A DNA stretch of 64,000 nucleotides. Origin: Neurospora intermedia. Its lineage: Eukaryota; Ascomycota; Sordariomycetes; Sordariales; Sordariaceae. The stretch lies in assembly GCA_037102815.1 (NCBI GenBank), contig BTPP01000001.1:2877001-2941000 (forward strand). Direction: 5' to 3'. The translations under genes were made by a program, and so were the position numbers. Shown one piece after another: positions 36,500 to 47,543 of this stretch (within the stretch, counting starts at the first letter, position 1; each line of letters starts with the position of its first letter). The notes beneath the pieces were generated by a model. That model was not told the origin of the DNA, made no database searches, and saw only the letters and a program-made list of their open reading frames with translations.

Positions 36500-37672
36500 T
36501 TAAAACTGAAAGCGTGGCTTCTTGTTGGGAAAGTTCCCACCCTTCTCCTCGCGAGCCCTCTTGCGCTCCAACTCCTCCTTCATTATCCTCTCAGCCTCGC
36601 TCATCTTCTTGGGCGGAGCAGCCATAACCTTCTTGGGAGCCCCGGCAAACGCATTCTTGAAGACGTTCTTCGGTTGGGGCTTCATGCCGAACTTCATTGA
36701 TACCGGCTTCGTAGCGGGAGCAGCGGCAGCAGCGGCAGCAGCAGGAGCAGTGGTCGATTCAACCGCGGGTTTGCTTTCCTCAGCCGTCGTCTTGGCAGCG
36801 GCCTCCTCGCTCTTCGAACTTGCTTCCACCTTTGCTTGCTCAGAGCTTACACCGTCCGTCGTCGTCGTTGTCGAAGATGGCGTCACGGTATCCTTCTTCT
36901 CCTCCGCAGCAGCAGGAGCCGATCCATCCCCAGCACCCGCTGTTGGCATTGCCGTCGCCAATGTCGAACCCTTATCACCCTCACCCGACACCGACCCGGG
37001 CTCTTCTTTCTTTGTTGTGGCCGATTTTCCAAAACTCAACTTAATCTTCTCCCCCTCCCTCCTCTTCAACTCCTTCCTCTCCTCCTCCTCCGCATCAAAG
37101 CTGACCCCCCTCGCCTCGGCATCCTTTTGCGCCCTCTTGATCTGCTCCCTCAAAACCCTCTGCTCCCTCTCCTCATCCCCCTTATCCATCATCTCCTTCC
37201 GCCTAACCTTCTCCCTCCTCTCCATGGCCTCCGGAGAATCATCAATCCACGCCACAAACAACCCCTCCCCCTCCTTCTCCTCCACCCTACACACCCCTTC
37301 CCTGCCCAAGTACTTTGCAAACTCTGTCAGGGAATGCCACTTGGTCGCGTTGAGATGCACATGGTCCTTGCGCGCAATCACCTCCTGGTAGAACTTGTTG
37401 ATGTGGATCTCCTTCTCGCCATGGCTCGTCTTCAGCTGCGCGATGAAATCCTTGAGGAACTGCTCGGAAAAGGTGTCTTGCACGCCCTTGAAGTTGGCGC
37501 CCGCCTCGAGCGCTTTGGCCGTGTGCGAGGGCGATTGGCAGTGCATCTTGTACCCGTTCTCGTCGCGGCAGGATTTCTCGCACAGTTGGCAGTACCAGCG
37601 CAGCCGGTTGAGGCCGCGGGATTTCATCTTGTTGGCCAGGTATTTGGCGGAGCCGACTTCTGCTTTGGGCAT
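36500..37672 (-). CDS. Kin17-like DNA/RNA-binding zinc-finger protein (Rts2 family)
   Basis: Conserved nuclear nucleic-acid-binding protein related to human KIN17 and yeast Rts2, linked in other organisms to DNA replication, repair and pre-mRNA processing. It is a single exon of 390 aa. The N-terminus MPKAEVGSAKYLANKMKSRG is the family hallmark. A C2H2 zinc finger uses Cys28, Cys31, His44 and His50 (WYCQLCEKSC, then HCQSPSH). The winged-helix-like middle domain spans about 65-160 (FYQEVIARKDHVHLNATKWH). Residues 160-225 form a charged helical segment. Then comes an Ala/Thr/Glu-rich disordered part, and the tail ends in a basic RKRAREEKGGNFPNKKPRF. Human KIN17 has a C-terminal KOW/SH3-like region that this fungal protein lacks. 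Long antisense ORFs over it are shadows. Confidence 0.93.
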   Translation of the reverse strand: MPKAEVGSAKYLANKMKSRGLNRLRWYCQLCEKSCRDENGYKMHCQSPSHTAKALEAGANFKGVQDTFSEQFLKDFIAQLKTSHGEKEIHINKFYQEVIARKDHVHLNATKWHSLTEFAKYLGREGVCRVEEKEGEGLFVAWIDDSPEAMERREKVRRKEMMDKGDEEREQRVLREQIKRAQKDAEARGVSFDAEEEERKELKRREGEKIKLSFGKSATTKKEEPGSVSGEGDKGSTLATAMPTAGAGDGSAPAAAEEKKDTVTPSSTTTTTDGVSSEQAKVEASSKSEEAAAKTTAEESKPAVESTTAPAAAAAAAAPATKPVSMKFGMKPQPKNVFKNAFAGAPKKVMAAPPKKMSEAERIMKEELERKRAREEKGGNFPNKKPRFQF

Positions 37673-39244
37673 CGTGAATTGGGTATTACGGACTCGCTGC
37701 GCGCGAGTCGGGCGGGTGGGGGAGGTGATTGGTGTGTTTGTGTGATTTGTTTTCGGAGGGTGTCGCTCGGTAGAGTACAGGCGATGCGGCGGATGACGGT
37801 TTGGAAGTTGAGTTGGGTCAAGATTGATTATGCGACGGAGATGGTGAGTTGTGTTGGATGACTCGAAGCGAAAATCGTTGTGTTTCGCTCTTCGACCTTG
37901 AGAGTTGATGTTGATGGAGAGTTGATGTTCTGGAACGGGTGAAGGTTCGAGTGCAGGCCCCGATTGCCAGCCGCCACACAGATGTTACATGCCGAATGCC
38001 AAGCATTTGGAGCGATCAGCCAACAACCCTAACCCAGACATGCTTCCGGGTTGGTCGAGGATCACCCCTTTTCGCTTTGTTTACACAAAGGAATCTGATT
38101 CCCAACGGCGTATTTTTGATGTTACGGATGACACTGTGCCTCGGGAAATTGTGTTTCGGCCGCTTACGGAGGGGTCTGCCATACGAAGGACTTGGTCTGC
38201 GATGTGACAGAGCATATGCCTGGCTTGCTCAAGGTTCACGCTGTTTTGTACTCTTCGACGACGTCTTTTTTTTCTTTTTTCCTTCTTGTTTCTATTGGTG
38301 TTCTCTCGGACACTCCGGTTCACCAGGTTCGCGATCCCCACTTTCACTTTTATGCAAAATGCATTTCTGGTTATCAATTAGTACTATGCTTATCGTTCAC
38401 TATCTCGGTTACAATGACTCGCAATGACCGAGTTTCCTCGCACATTCGCACCTTCTTACGATCATGCTTTCTTCATTTTTGTACCGGATCTATCCTCTGT
38501 CGACGATCTTTCAACAGTATTTACACAGTTACAGTTATGTTGACAGCGAACTACAGCTGACATGAGTATCCAAAAACAGCCACCCTTCAAACCGAGATTT
38601 TCCGCATTCACCCAAAAGCAAAAAGACATCAAACACAAAAAAGCCACAAAAAAGACACCATCGGTCGAAACGGACGCGTTGGGGTATCAAATTGACAAAA
38701 AAACAAAAAGAATGCAATGAGTATATACAAGAAAAACCAGAACATGATTGAACTGCGAGTGAAATGACATATTGATGTCGTTGTATAAAGACCAAAGGCG
38801 ATCGCTCTGTAACTCCAAAAACCGCCAGATAGAAGAGAAGTTGCGCTCAAACTCCCATGTCGAAAACGGCATGGTTTCTGATTCCCGGACGATAGTTATA
38901 TGTCCCGTGTGATATAGAATGCCGTGGGTCCAAATAAAGTGTATTAATCGGCATGGATGACAACAAATGGCTGATATACGTAGTATATAGGCGATGATGT
39001 CATAATGCAAGATCGGCATCCGGGATCCAAAGTTGTTCGTGCTGCTCGGTGACTGACGCATTGAGCCAGGTTTCTGGGAGGTTCAGGCTGTTGGCATATC
39101 CCTGCGATGGGACGGTGCTTGATCGTGCCTGGCTCCCGTGGTGATGAGCATCCTCAACGGCTTTTTCTCTGACATCTGGACTTGGGTCCTCCTTCCAGAG
39201 CGCTGCCGACAGGGTGGAAAGTAACCAATGCCGAGTTCTCTCGT
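37673..39244. other. Intergenic region between Kin17 and 14-3-3-like genes
   Basis: About 1.6 kb. The left part (37673-38000) is the Kin17 promoter and leader. From about 38550 to 38860 the plus strand is A-rich. A separate 82-codon minus-strand ORF at 39000-39248 is listed on its own. No other supported gene. Confidence 0.5.
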
Positions 39245-39248
39245 TCAT
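39000..39248 (-). other. Coding-like ORF overlapping the stop of the 14-3-3-like gene
   Basis: An 82-codon minus-strand ORF whose ATG overlaps the TGA stop of the upstream 14-3-3-like gene by the four bases ATGA (39245-39248). Its codon choice looks like that of neighbouring genes, and the product (MNERTRHWLLSTLSAALW...) starts amphipathic and helical. It may be the real C-terminal part of the upstream protein joined by an intron I cannot place (no GTRNGT donor lies in the last 180 bases of that gene), a re-initiated second cistron, or a chance 3'-UTR ORF. Confidence 0.3.
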
Positions 39249-40189
39249 ATCATCCCTGGCGGAGCTGTGACTGGTGCCTGAGCTTCTATTTGTTCGATCC
39301 TGGGTGTCCCCTGCGAGCCAGAATTCGATGTTCCGTGACCCTTGCTTCGAAGCGTGTTATTCGACCCCAAACCGCGCTTCATCATTTTTCCGAGGACTGT
39401 GACGAGCTCACACGCATCGTTAAACATGTCGTTGTCGATACCTTCCGTCGCCTCATACACCTCCGAGATGGTTTCCTTTGCGAGTCTTCGGCTAGCCTCG
39501 GCATCGTGAACGCATTCGTATAGGAAGGCTGCGTATTCTGTCTTGACCGAAAGCCGTAGCGAATGTGATCCCCAAAGGTGCTGTTCCGCGAGCTGGATAG
39601 CTTCCTTGAAGCATTGCTGGGCCAGTGGTAGGTAGTCCCCGGGCTTCATGAGGAAGGCTGTTGGTGATTGCGGACCAAAACCTGGGGGTGGGCCAACGGG
39701 GCCCCCCTCAGATATCGACCTTGAAGCACCGTGGTCGTATGTGTCATTGCCTTTTGCTACCCTTTTTCCCTTGTCGCTGGCATTCGCTACACTGCTTGTT
39801 GACTGGCCTTCCGGGGTGTTGGTTCCTATCGTCGTAACAGGTGGAGTGTTGTGAAACAAGACGATAATGTGATAGAACGAAGCTAGCAGCTTGTATGCTA
39901 GAATTTTGAGTTCGACATTCTTCTTTAGCGTTGCCGATGGCAGGACATATTGATCGAGCAGTAGTAACCCCTCCCGTGACAACCAGACGATGTGAAGATG
40001 AAGGTCTAATGGAGGATTGCCTGAGCTTCCGTCTTGTCGGCGCTGTTTTCGTGCGGTGATGAGCTGACTCGAGAGATTTATCGAAAGTCCTAGAATCTTG
40101 AACAGGACAGAGGAAAGCAGGGGGTTTTCACTCTCGACTAGCCGGGCGAGCTTGCCAAGAAACTTTTGGTCGATCTCCGAGGAAGCCAT
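39245..40189 (-). CDS. Divergent 14-3-3-like protein
   Basis: A 14-3-3-fold protein by sequence resemblance; such proteins bind phosphoserine peptides, but this one is not a canonical 14-3-3. It is a single exon of 314 aa starting at ATG 40189, the first in-frame ATG after a stop. Residues 1-45 (EIDQKFLGKLARLVESENPL) and the region about 195-270, including LRLSVKTEYAAFLYECVHD and ASRRLAKETISEVYEATEGI, align by eye with the first and last helices of 14-3-3. The usual N-terminal helix acidic stretch and the KSxxxR phosphopeptide pocket are not evident. A Ser/Pro/Gly-rich insert sits at about 125-175. The C-terminus is a 45-residue disordered tail. Related divergent 14-3-3-domain proteins occur in filamentous ascomycetes. 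The true C-terminus is uncertain because of the overlapping ORF downstream. Confidence 0.82.
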   Translation of the reverse strand: MASSEIDQKFLGKLARLVESENPLLSSVLFKILGLSINLSSQLITARKQRRQDGSSGNPPLDLHLHIVWLSREGLLLLDQYVLPSATLKKNVELKILAYKLLASFYHIIVLFHNTPPVTTIGTNTPEGQSTSSVANASDKGKRVAKGNDTYDHGASRSISEGGPVGPPPGFGPQSPTAFLMKPGDYLPLAQQCFKEAIQLAEQHLWGSHSLRLSVKTEYAAFLYECVHDAEASRRLAKETISEVYEATEGIDNDMFNDACELVTVLGKMMKRGLGSNNTLRSKGHGTSNSGSQGTPRIEQIEAQAPVTAPPGMI

Positions 40190-41537
40190 GAAGTCAAGCG
40201 TTCGCAATCGATTCAACGGATCCTTTCCCTACAACGGATCTAGGCACCAAAAGTAATGAATCCAGCAGTCAAACTGACAGGAGTCGAATCGTGTCCGAAA
40301 ATGAAAATGGTGGTGAACTCCTGCTGTATGTCGACGAGTTGTCCGTTCGCTACCTCGGGGAGGCAAATTGGTCCAATGAAGATGATAAGCTAAACGAGAG
40401 ACTGCCGAGATAAATTCGATTCGTGTTTTGCGTCAGTGGTGAATCCTTTGTTGGCCCCAGCACAAAATCTTGCATGGGGAAAGTTGGTGTATGAGCGCTG
40501 AGATGAATGAAGCACTTGGCTCAAGGGTTTCAGCGGACGACTGTCAATCAGATATGTATAGTATTCGTGAAGCTGAAACTGGGCACTGTAGCTTTGTTTA
40601 GAACTCAATCAACCTTGGCATGCTTCACGAGTTGACTGGACGAAAACTCACCAATATCACACAGAAGAGCAAATTGTACTAGGTCGGAGGGAGGCCACCA
40701 ACAAGATAGCAATCTGCCCACCAAAACGGGCCAATCAGGAACTTGAGGGCGGCAATGGTGTTAGTAAAGGAGTGAGGCGTCGGTGTGAGGGTAAAAAAAG
40801 GTTGAGGCTCAAGAATGGAGACGGAGGAGGGCTTTGCGAGTCTGGGGCAGGGCATGGCGACGGTATTGGGTCTTTTTCAAGGAGATGTTTACCAATTGAT
40901 GTGGCGCGCGCAGTCGTCGTCGCAATCAGGTCGCAAACGCCGTCGCGAATAAGCCGGAGGGCCCAGTAGTCACTGGTACCTGTTAGCCCCGGGTTGCTGC
41001 AGGGGAAGCCAGAGGTCGACCGGGACCCCTTTGCTTTCTTCCAAGAGACGCACAAGGCGGTGTGAACGGACCACCTGTTGGATTTTGATAATGCGCAGCG
41101 CAAAACTTGCAAAGTCTCCAGCAGAGAGGAAGCGAACAGGTTGAAGCCCCAGCAGACGCAGCAAAGCAGCGCCGAAAACAGGCTAACCACGAGCTAGGCA
41201 AAGCAGGTCCTGGTTGATGCAGTGCCTTTGCAAGGTACCCAGTACATGCCTCTCCAGCTGTTCCTGGCAGTCCTGGCCAGCCTGTAGTGTAGGTAGCCTT
41301 GAAGGTGGGCCCCCACAAGAAGACCCTGCGACGTCAGACGCCCTGTGCCATTTTGGGTTCTGGCTCCGTCGACGTCCACAGGTAGAGAGCCGACCTGGGT
41401 TGGGGGGTTTGGTTGGGCGGCGGTAAGGCTAACGTCAGTGGACAGCAGTCGACCTAGGATGAAGCAACAGCCGCGGGCGCGGTACCCAATGCTACTGTGA
41501 TATAACATGAGATGAAAAGCAGATAGCCGCACTGGAA

Positions 41538-41573
<36 letters not shown>

Positions 41574-44500
41574 AGCGCTTTGCTGGACATTGTACACACG
41601 GACAATTGCGAAGCTCAAGACAAGGGCGACTTTTCTCGGCGGTCCTCCAATTGAGGTAACAAGACGGGCGAGCTGGTAACCAACATGGAGATTCATGCTT
41701 GATCGGAGCTGTTGTCCTGTTGCGGCGTACAGAGAGGTACCGTACGGGGTGCTGCGATGCCGCTACGGCTGCGATGCCGGTGTGAGCCAACCAGGCCAAC
41801 ACCGAACAATGTTGCAGCCTGCAGCGACACTTTGATGGGCAACACTGGACGAAGATTCTATGCATGAACGAGCGCGTTGCGGCATGCAAGTTAACTACTG
41901 GGACCCCCGCTGTTTAGCGGCACAATCAAAGCTTTCAAGCCACGGGAATCCAGGATCCAGGGGGGGGAAGAAGTGAGACCTCGAAGACCAATACGCAAGG
42001 AAGGCCGTCAAACTAGTCTAGTCTCCTCCTCCACGGAGATTGAAGGCGGCTGGCTCGAAAAAGCAAGGCAGCTCTCGATGAGCCAAGTGACTTCCAGAAG
42101 GCAAAGTCGGAATGCGAGAGTGACGGAGGCATATGTCATGCAGAAGCGGTTGGCGAGCGACGATAGGTCGGCGTTGGAGTGTATGGAACGAAGTCGTCGA
42201 AGGCAGCGGAAGTTGCCCGCAGATGAATGGGGTCTGCAGGATGAGTTGTCCACCGCAATCATCATCTGGGTCGGCGCATGATGCCCTGCGTGCGTCTTGA
42301 TGCCCCAGTGCGGTCGGGTCCCGGTTGGGCAGCCCACTTGGGTTGGTTACCTTTTACTCGGCGGAGTTTAGCCCCCAGTTCACATTCCGTCAGGGCAAGA
42401 CACACACCATCGAAGTCCAATGCAGGGCAGCGACATCGATTGCGTCAAGATGGAGTCAGGAAATGCCAGATTGATGGGTGCCCGTTGTGTTGTTGATGGA
42501 AGCAGATGGTGCGGAAAGCCGTGTTTGAGATAGGCGTGCGTGGAAGCTAAAGTGGATGGATGTGATGTGTGAGATTGAAGTTGCCGAGATCTGATCGACG
42601 ATTCCGTTGAACCCAAGCACAGAGGGAAACAAACCTAACGGAAAGATAACAACACCGAGAACCAACCTACCTAAGTGGGAACCCTGGCCTGGCACCGAAC
42701 TGTGATGGAAGTGTGGAAGACCAAACACTGCAGGCACCTCCAGGTGCGCACGGGGCGCTAAAACATCCCGTACGACATGCCTTGCCGTCGTACTTTACGG
42801 GAACTTACGCGACTTGCGTAACAACTGCCCTGAATGCTTTCTTACGCCTTGCTTTGACAGTACGGTCCTGAAAATGCCCGCTGTCGGAATACTTTCCAAG
42901 GTAATTACATACCAGAACATCTATTTTGAGGATGCTGCACCCGACGGGAACTTGGGTTAGGTCGAAAGCTGAAATTCCAAAACAGCTGGGGCGCCGAAAG
43001 CCGGCAAGCGAAATATCAGGATACAACAAGCGCCAGCATACCAGGGTACAAACCACAAAGAGCATCTTGTCCCTTCGAAAACTTTTTTTTTCTCATTCAC
43101 ATCACAACTGCCGGACGACCTGATCCGTCCATCATGCGATGCCCCCATCGGACCGAGAACGCACAAACCGCAGAAAAGGGGGACTCTTTGTATTCCGCCA
43201 TCCTCGTGGCCGCTGCTTGGATGCCACGAGCACCACGAAGCTGCAATGGAACTTGTCACCATGTCGCACCCGCACGCTCTGTGTTCTATCTATCCTTCGA
43301 ACCCATTCGTTACGAGCGTGATGTTGGTTATTAGACTGGTGTACAACCTGTGAGGAGACGCAGAGAAGTCTCACTCTGTGCTCCGAGTCCGTGCTACTCG
43401 CTCTACCTTCTCTAATTCCCGAAAGTCACGATTGAGCCACAAGCAACGGTGCGAGAGTTCGGCAGTTGCAATTGGTGCCAACACACGGGAATGTTCCAAA
43501 TATTAATACCTATCTGCCATCATCCGCTGCGGCTGCGGGAAAGCCGACAACAGGAAGCATCTCGAGGCTAGCTGCCGGTAGTTTCAGCCAAGTTTGATTT
43601 CTCCTGCATCACATTAGCCTCCGCGCATTGACATTGTACATCATGCTGAATGTCAACCAGATCAAACGACGCTCGATAAGTATCGTATCCATCATTAGTG
43701 GGAGTCATCAATCCAAGTCAACACCTTGGCTCCCTTCCCGTGTATGGACGACTACGGGCCACGGTTGAGGCTTGATCCCCAAGTTTGGGGCGTCCAAGTC
43801 CGACTCCGCCAAGCATCTCCAAATTGACAACCTACTGCTATCAATTCGACATGTCAATCTGGCTACCAACGTCCAACAGCCTGGTCCATGCCAGGGCGTT
43901 AGGTTTTGTCTGCGAGTCTGCCTATGTGGCTGCCTAGTTGCATGCCTACACTACACCAAATGTGCACGTCTCCCAAGAATCTATGCCTAGATACAAATGC
44001 AGCTCTACTTAAGGCATGAGGACTTCGAAACCGTTGATCATCAATGTGCAGATTTCACCATATGTAGTTCCTCTTGGTGAAAGATATTTCCGCCTGTCCG
44101 AAACACCAGTCCTTCAAACACTCAACACGGAGACATTTGGATGTTGTTTGTCGGTTTAAGGAATGGCTTGAAGAGAGGAAAAGAGTGTTTGGCTTGGGGT
44201 GGTGGTCGCAATTCAAGCCGAATTAATTAGACCAGAAGTATATCTGTCAATCTTAACCGTCTTTTTCGCGGTCAATGAGTCAGATCCAGACGATGTAGGA
44301 AGACTTGCCGAGTTGTGTATGGGCGAGAAAATGATGGTAACTGCCTGCACGAGTGCGGCTAAGCTTGGACTGGTGATATCGGGATCGCTCAGCCTCTTGG
44401 AAACAATCATAACTCTCCAATATATATAATCGCACGACCGCCCAGATACTTGGCCTTACGCAACTAACAACAGTCTGTCCAACATCTCAGCTGTGTACAG

Positions 44501-45151
44501 GCGTGTCAGATTGTCGCCACTCTCTTCAGCTTCCACAATTTAGAAAACATCTCTCATTGTATTGGAGGCGAAGGCAACGTATATTCTATATCTCTGTTCA
44601 TGAAAAACTACGCGAGCGGAGTTGCCGAATCACGGCAATACCGAAACTCCTTATATTTAAATTAGTCTTGCCGCACTGTTCTTGGGTGGTCTAGTCTCCA
44701 TCGATATCGTCATCCTAACTTCATCTCTCACGGACTTATACTAGACCAACGACCCTAGACAAAACATTCAGTTCTACCTCGATTTGACAAGCCACAACCA
44801 CTTGACCGTCAACAGTCACCAACACCACTTACTCACGATATCATTCATCACCTACCGTCTCCAGCATCTCACAATCGAGGGCTCTTTCAGCAGTCATCAT
44901 ATCTCTCGAAATCCAACTCAGTGTCAAGCCACCCATTTCAACCGTCAACAACACTCCTGCTTACCGCGTCACTCGTACAATCCCCCAAATCCAGAACTTC
45001 TCAAAACCTAACAAGATCAAAATAATTCATCATATCTTTCACAAGGAGGCCCCCTAGGTTATACACACTTGCCCTCAGTATCAAAACAACCATCATCATA
45101 AAGCCACAAAGAAGAAAAAGAGAGAAAAACAAAAAAGAGAAAAAAAAGGCA
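40190..45151. other. Gene-free stretch, about 5.0 kb
   Basis: No supported gene. A 34-G run at 41538-41571 produces a spurious poly-Pro ORF on the minus strand (41194-41889). ORFs at 41973-42281 and minus 42805-43065 have no recognisable features. From about 44720 the plus strand turns CA- and pyrimidine-rich, which fits the leader of the small gene at 45152. A TATATATAA tract lies at about 44420-44428. Confidence 0.5.
41538..41571. repeat. Homopolymer run of 34 G
   Basis: Thirty-four consecutive G on the plus strand, without interruption. Such a run can form G-quadruplex DNA and is length-unstable. The exact count may partly reflect sequencing or assembly. Confidence 0.9.
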
Positions 45152-45421
45152 ATGTGCCAATACTACGCCCACGTCTTCACCTGCAACCACGTCTCCCTCA
45201 CCTTTGCCCGCTTCTGTCCCTCCGCCAGCATGATCCAGACCCGCTGCGGCGAGCGACAGATCTGGCAGACGATCCGAATGGCCGAGTCTTGTGAGGAGTG
45301 TAAAGATGGTGGTGGTACCTCTAGTGGTGGTGGTGGTGGTGGTTGGATTGAAGAGGGCAGTGGGAGGAGTGTTGGTGGTCATGCGGCTGATACCTCTACG
45401 ACGGGGTGTACTAGGAAATGA
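45152..45421 (+). CDS. Small Cys-rich fungal protein, unknown function
   Basis: An 89-aa protein in one exon. I do not know a function. The N-terminal half has a pattern I associate with small conserved proteins of filamentous ascomycetes: MCQYYAHVFTCNHVSLTFAR, then FCPSASMIQTRCGERQIW and ESCEEC. The Cys and His residues (Cys2, Cys11, His13, Cys22, Cys32 and the final CEEC pair) could form a zinc site. The C-terminal 35 residues are Gly/Ser-rich and look disordered. There is no signal peptide. The start context is AGGCAATG after a purine-rich leader, and a CA-rich leader of about 430 bases precedes it. A GA dinucleotide run follows in the 3' flank. Confidence 0.75.
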   Translation: MCQYYAHVFTCNHVSLTFARFCPSASMIQTRCGERQIWQTIRMAESCEECKDGGGTSSGGGGGGWIEEGSGRSVGGHAADTSTTGCTRK

Positions 45422-46436
45422 GGTGAAGTGAAGTGGGTGTCGACGTTATGAGGTTGTGTCTCGAAGAGAGAGAGAGAGAGAGTGAAACGGAGAAAGGGAT
45501 AGAAGGGGAGAGAAAGGGGGAAATCGGAAGTGCAATCTCGCTGGAGCTGCTGCTACTGCTGGTTGGTAGAGGTATTTACGTTGACTCCGAGTGACCGAAG
45601 GGGGCGAGTTTGGTCCCGCAGGTTGGGACCTGTTATTTCTTGGTATGTTGGAGATGCATATATAAAGTCGGAGTTCCGGTGAGGTATCAAAATCAAGGTC
45701 TGTTGGGGCATATACATGTTCTCGAGGCGAGTGTCTGCATAACGTGATCGTATGCTTGGAGTGATCATTTCCCGTTGGGGAGGGGCGGAGAGGTTTTCTG
45801 TCAGTTTCCGCAACTCTACAATCAAAAAGGTTGGATATTGAATAGAATTTCTGTTTCATCCTTCTCCGATTGGGGGTGTTTTACCGTGGATTACTAGGTT
45901 ATAGACTGTCCATATTCGGGAGTTTTAAAGTTTGTCATTATCTGTTTCCTATTTCGTTGTCTTGCTTGCAAGATGTTCGTTCCAGACTTGAAACCAACAG
46001 AACAACCAATGCACTAGACTATTTGAAAGAATCAACTAAAAAAGAAAGAAAAAAAAAATACAAAAAAGCATATCCGCGGGATGATGGGCATGCTGTTCTC
46101 GCTGACCAGGGCTAGCTTCGTGTTCCTCAGCCCCAGTAACAATTCTCCTCTACTTTGTAGTACATGTCAGATTCGTCCTCGGATCATTCAAGTTCAATTC
46201 CTCGGATTCTGATACATGTTTGCAGGAAGTGGAGGGAAATTAGCGTCTTTGCATCGCTTCAGAAACTGATGTGGCAGCCGGAGTGGTAGCTATGAGGGCA
46301 TGTGACATCGTGTGCGTCTTCTGTCGAAACAGCCTCTGACCCCGTGGCCGACTGTCGTTGATGGCTGAAGTGGCCACACGGTGGTAACCACCACATATCG
46401 TCCCCAGGCTTTTGGTGGGGACATCACATGTGCTCC
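45422..46436. other. Convergent intergenic region with (AG)9
   Basis: About 1.0 kb between two convergent stop codons. It contains nine AG units at 45465-45482 and an A-rich stretch at about 46037-46070. ORFs on the minus strand at 45446-45859 have no recognisable product. Confidence 0.5.
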
Positions 46437-47543
46437 TCAGTTGAAGGATTCATTGGAGCTATGGCTATCGGCATCGGTGCCGCCGCCGTCGTCATTATCG
46501 TCATCATCGCCCTCACTGTCATCATCCTCGGGTGAAACATAGCCCATGTCCGACAGACGGATGCAGCCCTTGTCCTCGTGCTGATCTTGGTGTTGGCTCT
46601 CGGAAGTTGACGCACTGCTTCGTCCGTCTCGGTCGGGGAGCCGAAAGCACACCATGTCGTTCTGGATGTCGAGGTCTTCGTCGCTGTCCTCATCGTCCTC
46701 GGGTGATACATGACCCATGTCCGAGATACGATTGTAGCTCTCGTCCTCGTGCTGGTCTCGGTGTACTCTCTCGGGACTTGTGGTCTTGTTTCCGCGTCTG
46801 CTCTGTTCAGAGAGCGACAAAGCTCCCAAAGCTGTCGGCGTAGCTTCCACGCACTCCTTGTCTCCCGACGGAAACGATCCCGGAGGCGTCGGGTTTGGTA
46901 TGAGTTCATGTTGGCGTAAGCGATGATCTTCAGGGGTAAGAGCAGTAGCAGGGGAGGAGAAGCAGGCCTCATTGGTACTCTCTCTTGAAGGGTTATCGGG
47001 CTCGAGAGAACCATGATCTGCAAGCTGAAGTTCCATTGTAGCTTGCGCCTTCGTCATCCTCGCCCGACCAGCCTTTGTGTCGGGATCCAGATAAGGCCGG
47101 CCGGCTTTCCAAGCTGCACGCAGGAGCTCCATGTTCTGCCGAATAAACGAGATAGTCTCTCTTGCATCGTGACAAACGCACTGCCACGCGTCGTCGACCT
47201 TCTTCCTGTCTTCATCGTTGCAGTCAGGATGTCCGAGGATTGAACTTAAAACGTGTCTGATACGGGCCAAGAACTCGCCCAGATCGGAGGTGAGGAAAGG
47301 ATCGAAGTCTCGTTTGGCGGCTGTGCAGATTCGGAACACGGTCTCGGGTCGAAGATTATCTTGGGGAGAGATTTCGGAAGGGATATCCGGTACTTCGCTC
47401 GGGTTTCGAGAATAGAGGTTGAAAATAGTGGCTACTTTATCCATCCTCTGAAGGTTGGGGGGTAGGAACTCAATGCCTCCGACCCCGCGGGCCAGTAGCA
47501 AATGAGCCCTGTAGATGGGATGGTATCCCACGCGTATGAGCAT
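46437..47543 (-). CDS. Hypothetical protein with acidic tandem-repeat tail
   Basis: An unrecognised protein of 368 aa in one exon; a later in-frame ATG at residue 34 (MDKVATIFNLYSRNP) is an alternative start. Residues about 35-170 look ordered and helical (FDPFLTSDLGEFLARIRHVL, with CNDEDRKKVDDAWQCVCHDA). The rest is Ser/Pro-rich and disordered. The C-terminal 95 residues hold two diverged copies of a unit of about 65 residues: DQHEDESYNRISDMGHVSPE and DQHEDKGCIRLSDMGYVSPE, each followed by an Asp/Glu run. The repeat suggests an internal duplication. No targeting signal is seen. It may be lineage-restricted; no function can be assigned. Confidence 0.72.
   Translation of the reverse strand: MLIRVGYHPIYRAHLLLARGVGGIEFLPPNLQRMDKVATIFNLYSRNPSEVPDIPSEISPQDNLRPETVFRICTAAKRDFDPFLTSDLGEFLARIRHVLSSILGHPDCNDEDRKKVDDAWQCVCHDARETISFIRQNMELLRAAWKAGRPYLDPDTKAGRARMTKAQATMELQLADHGSLEPDNPSRESTNEACFSSPATALTPEDHRLRQHELIPNPTPPGSFPSGDKECVEATPTALGALSLSEQSRRGNKTTSPERVHRDQHEDESYNRISDMGHVSPEDDEDSDEDLDIQNDMVCFRLPDRDGRSSASTSESQHQDQHEDKGCIRLSDMGYVSPEDDDSEGDDDDNDDGGGTDADSHSSNESFN

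Noticed and set aside
36836-37861. A 341-codon plus-strand ORF
   Set aside because: Antisense shadow of the Kin17 gene, with Leu/Arg-rich nonsense composition.
41194-41889. A 231-codon minus-strand ORF with a poly-Pro tract
   Set aside because: The Pro run is only the 34-G homopolymer in reverse; the rest has no recognisable features.
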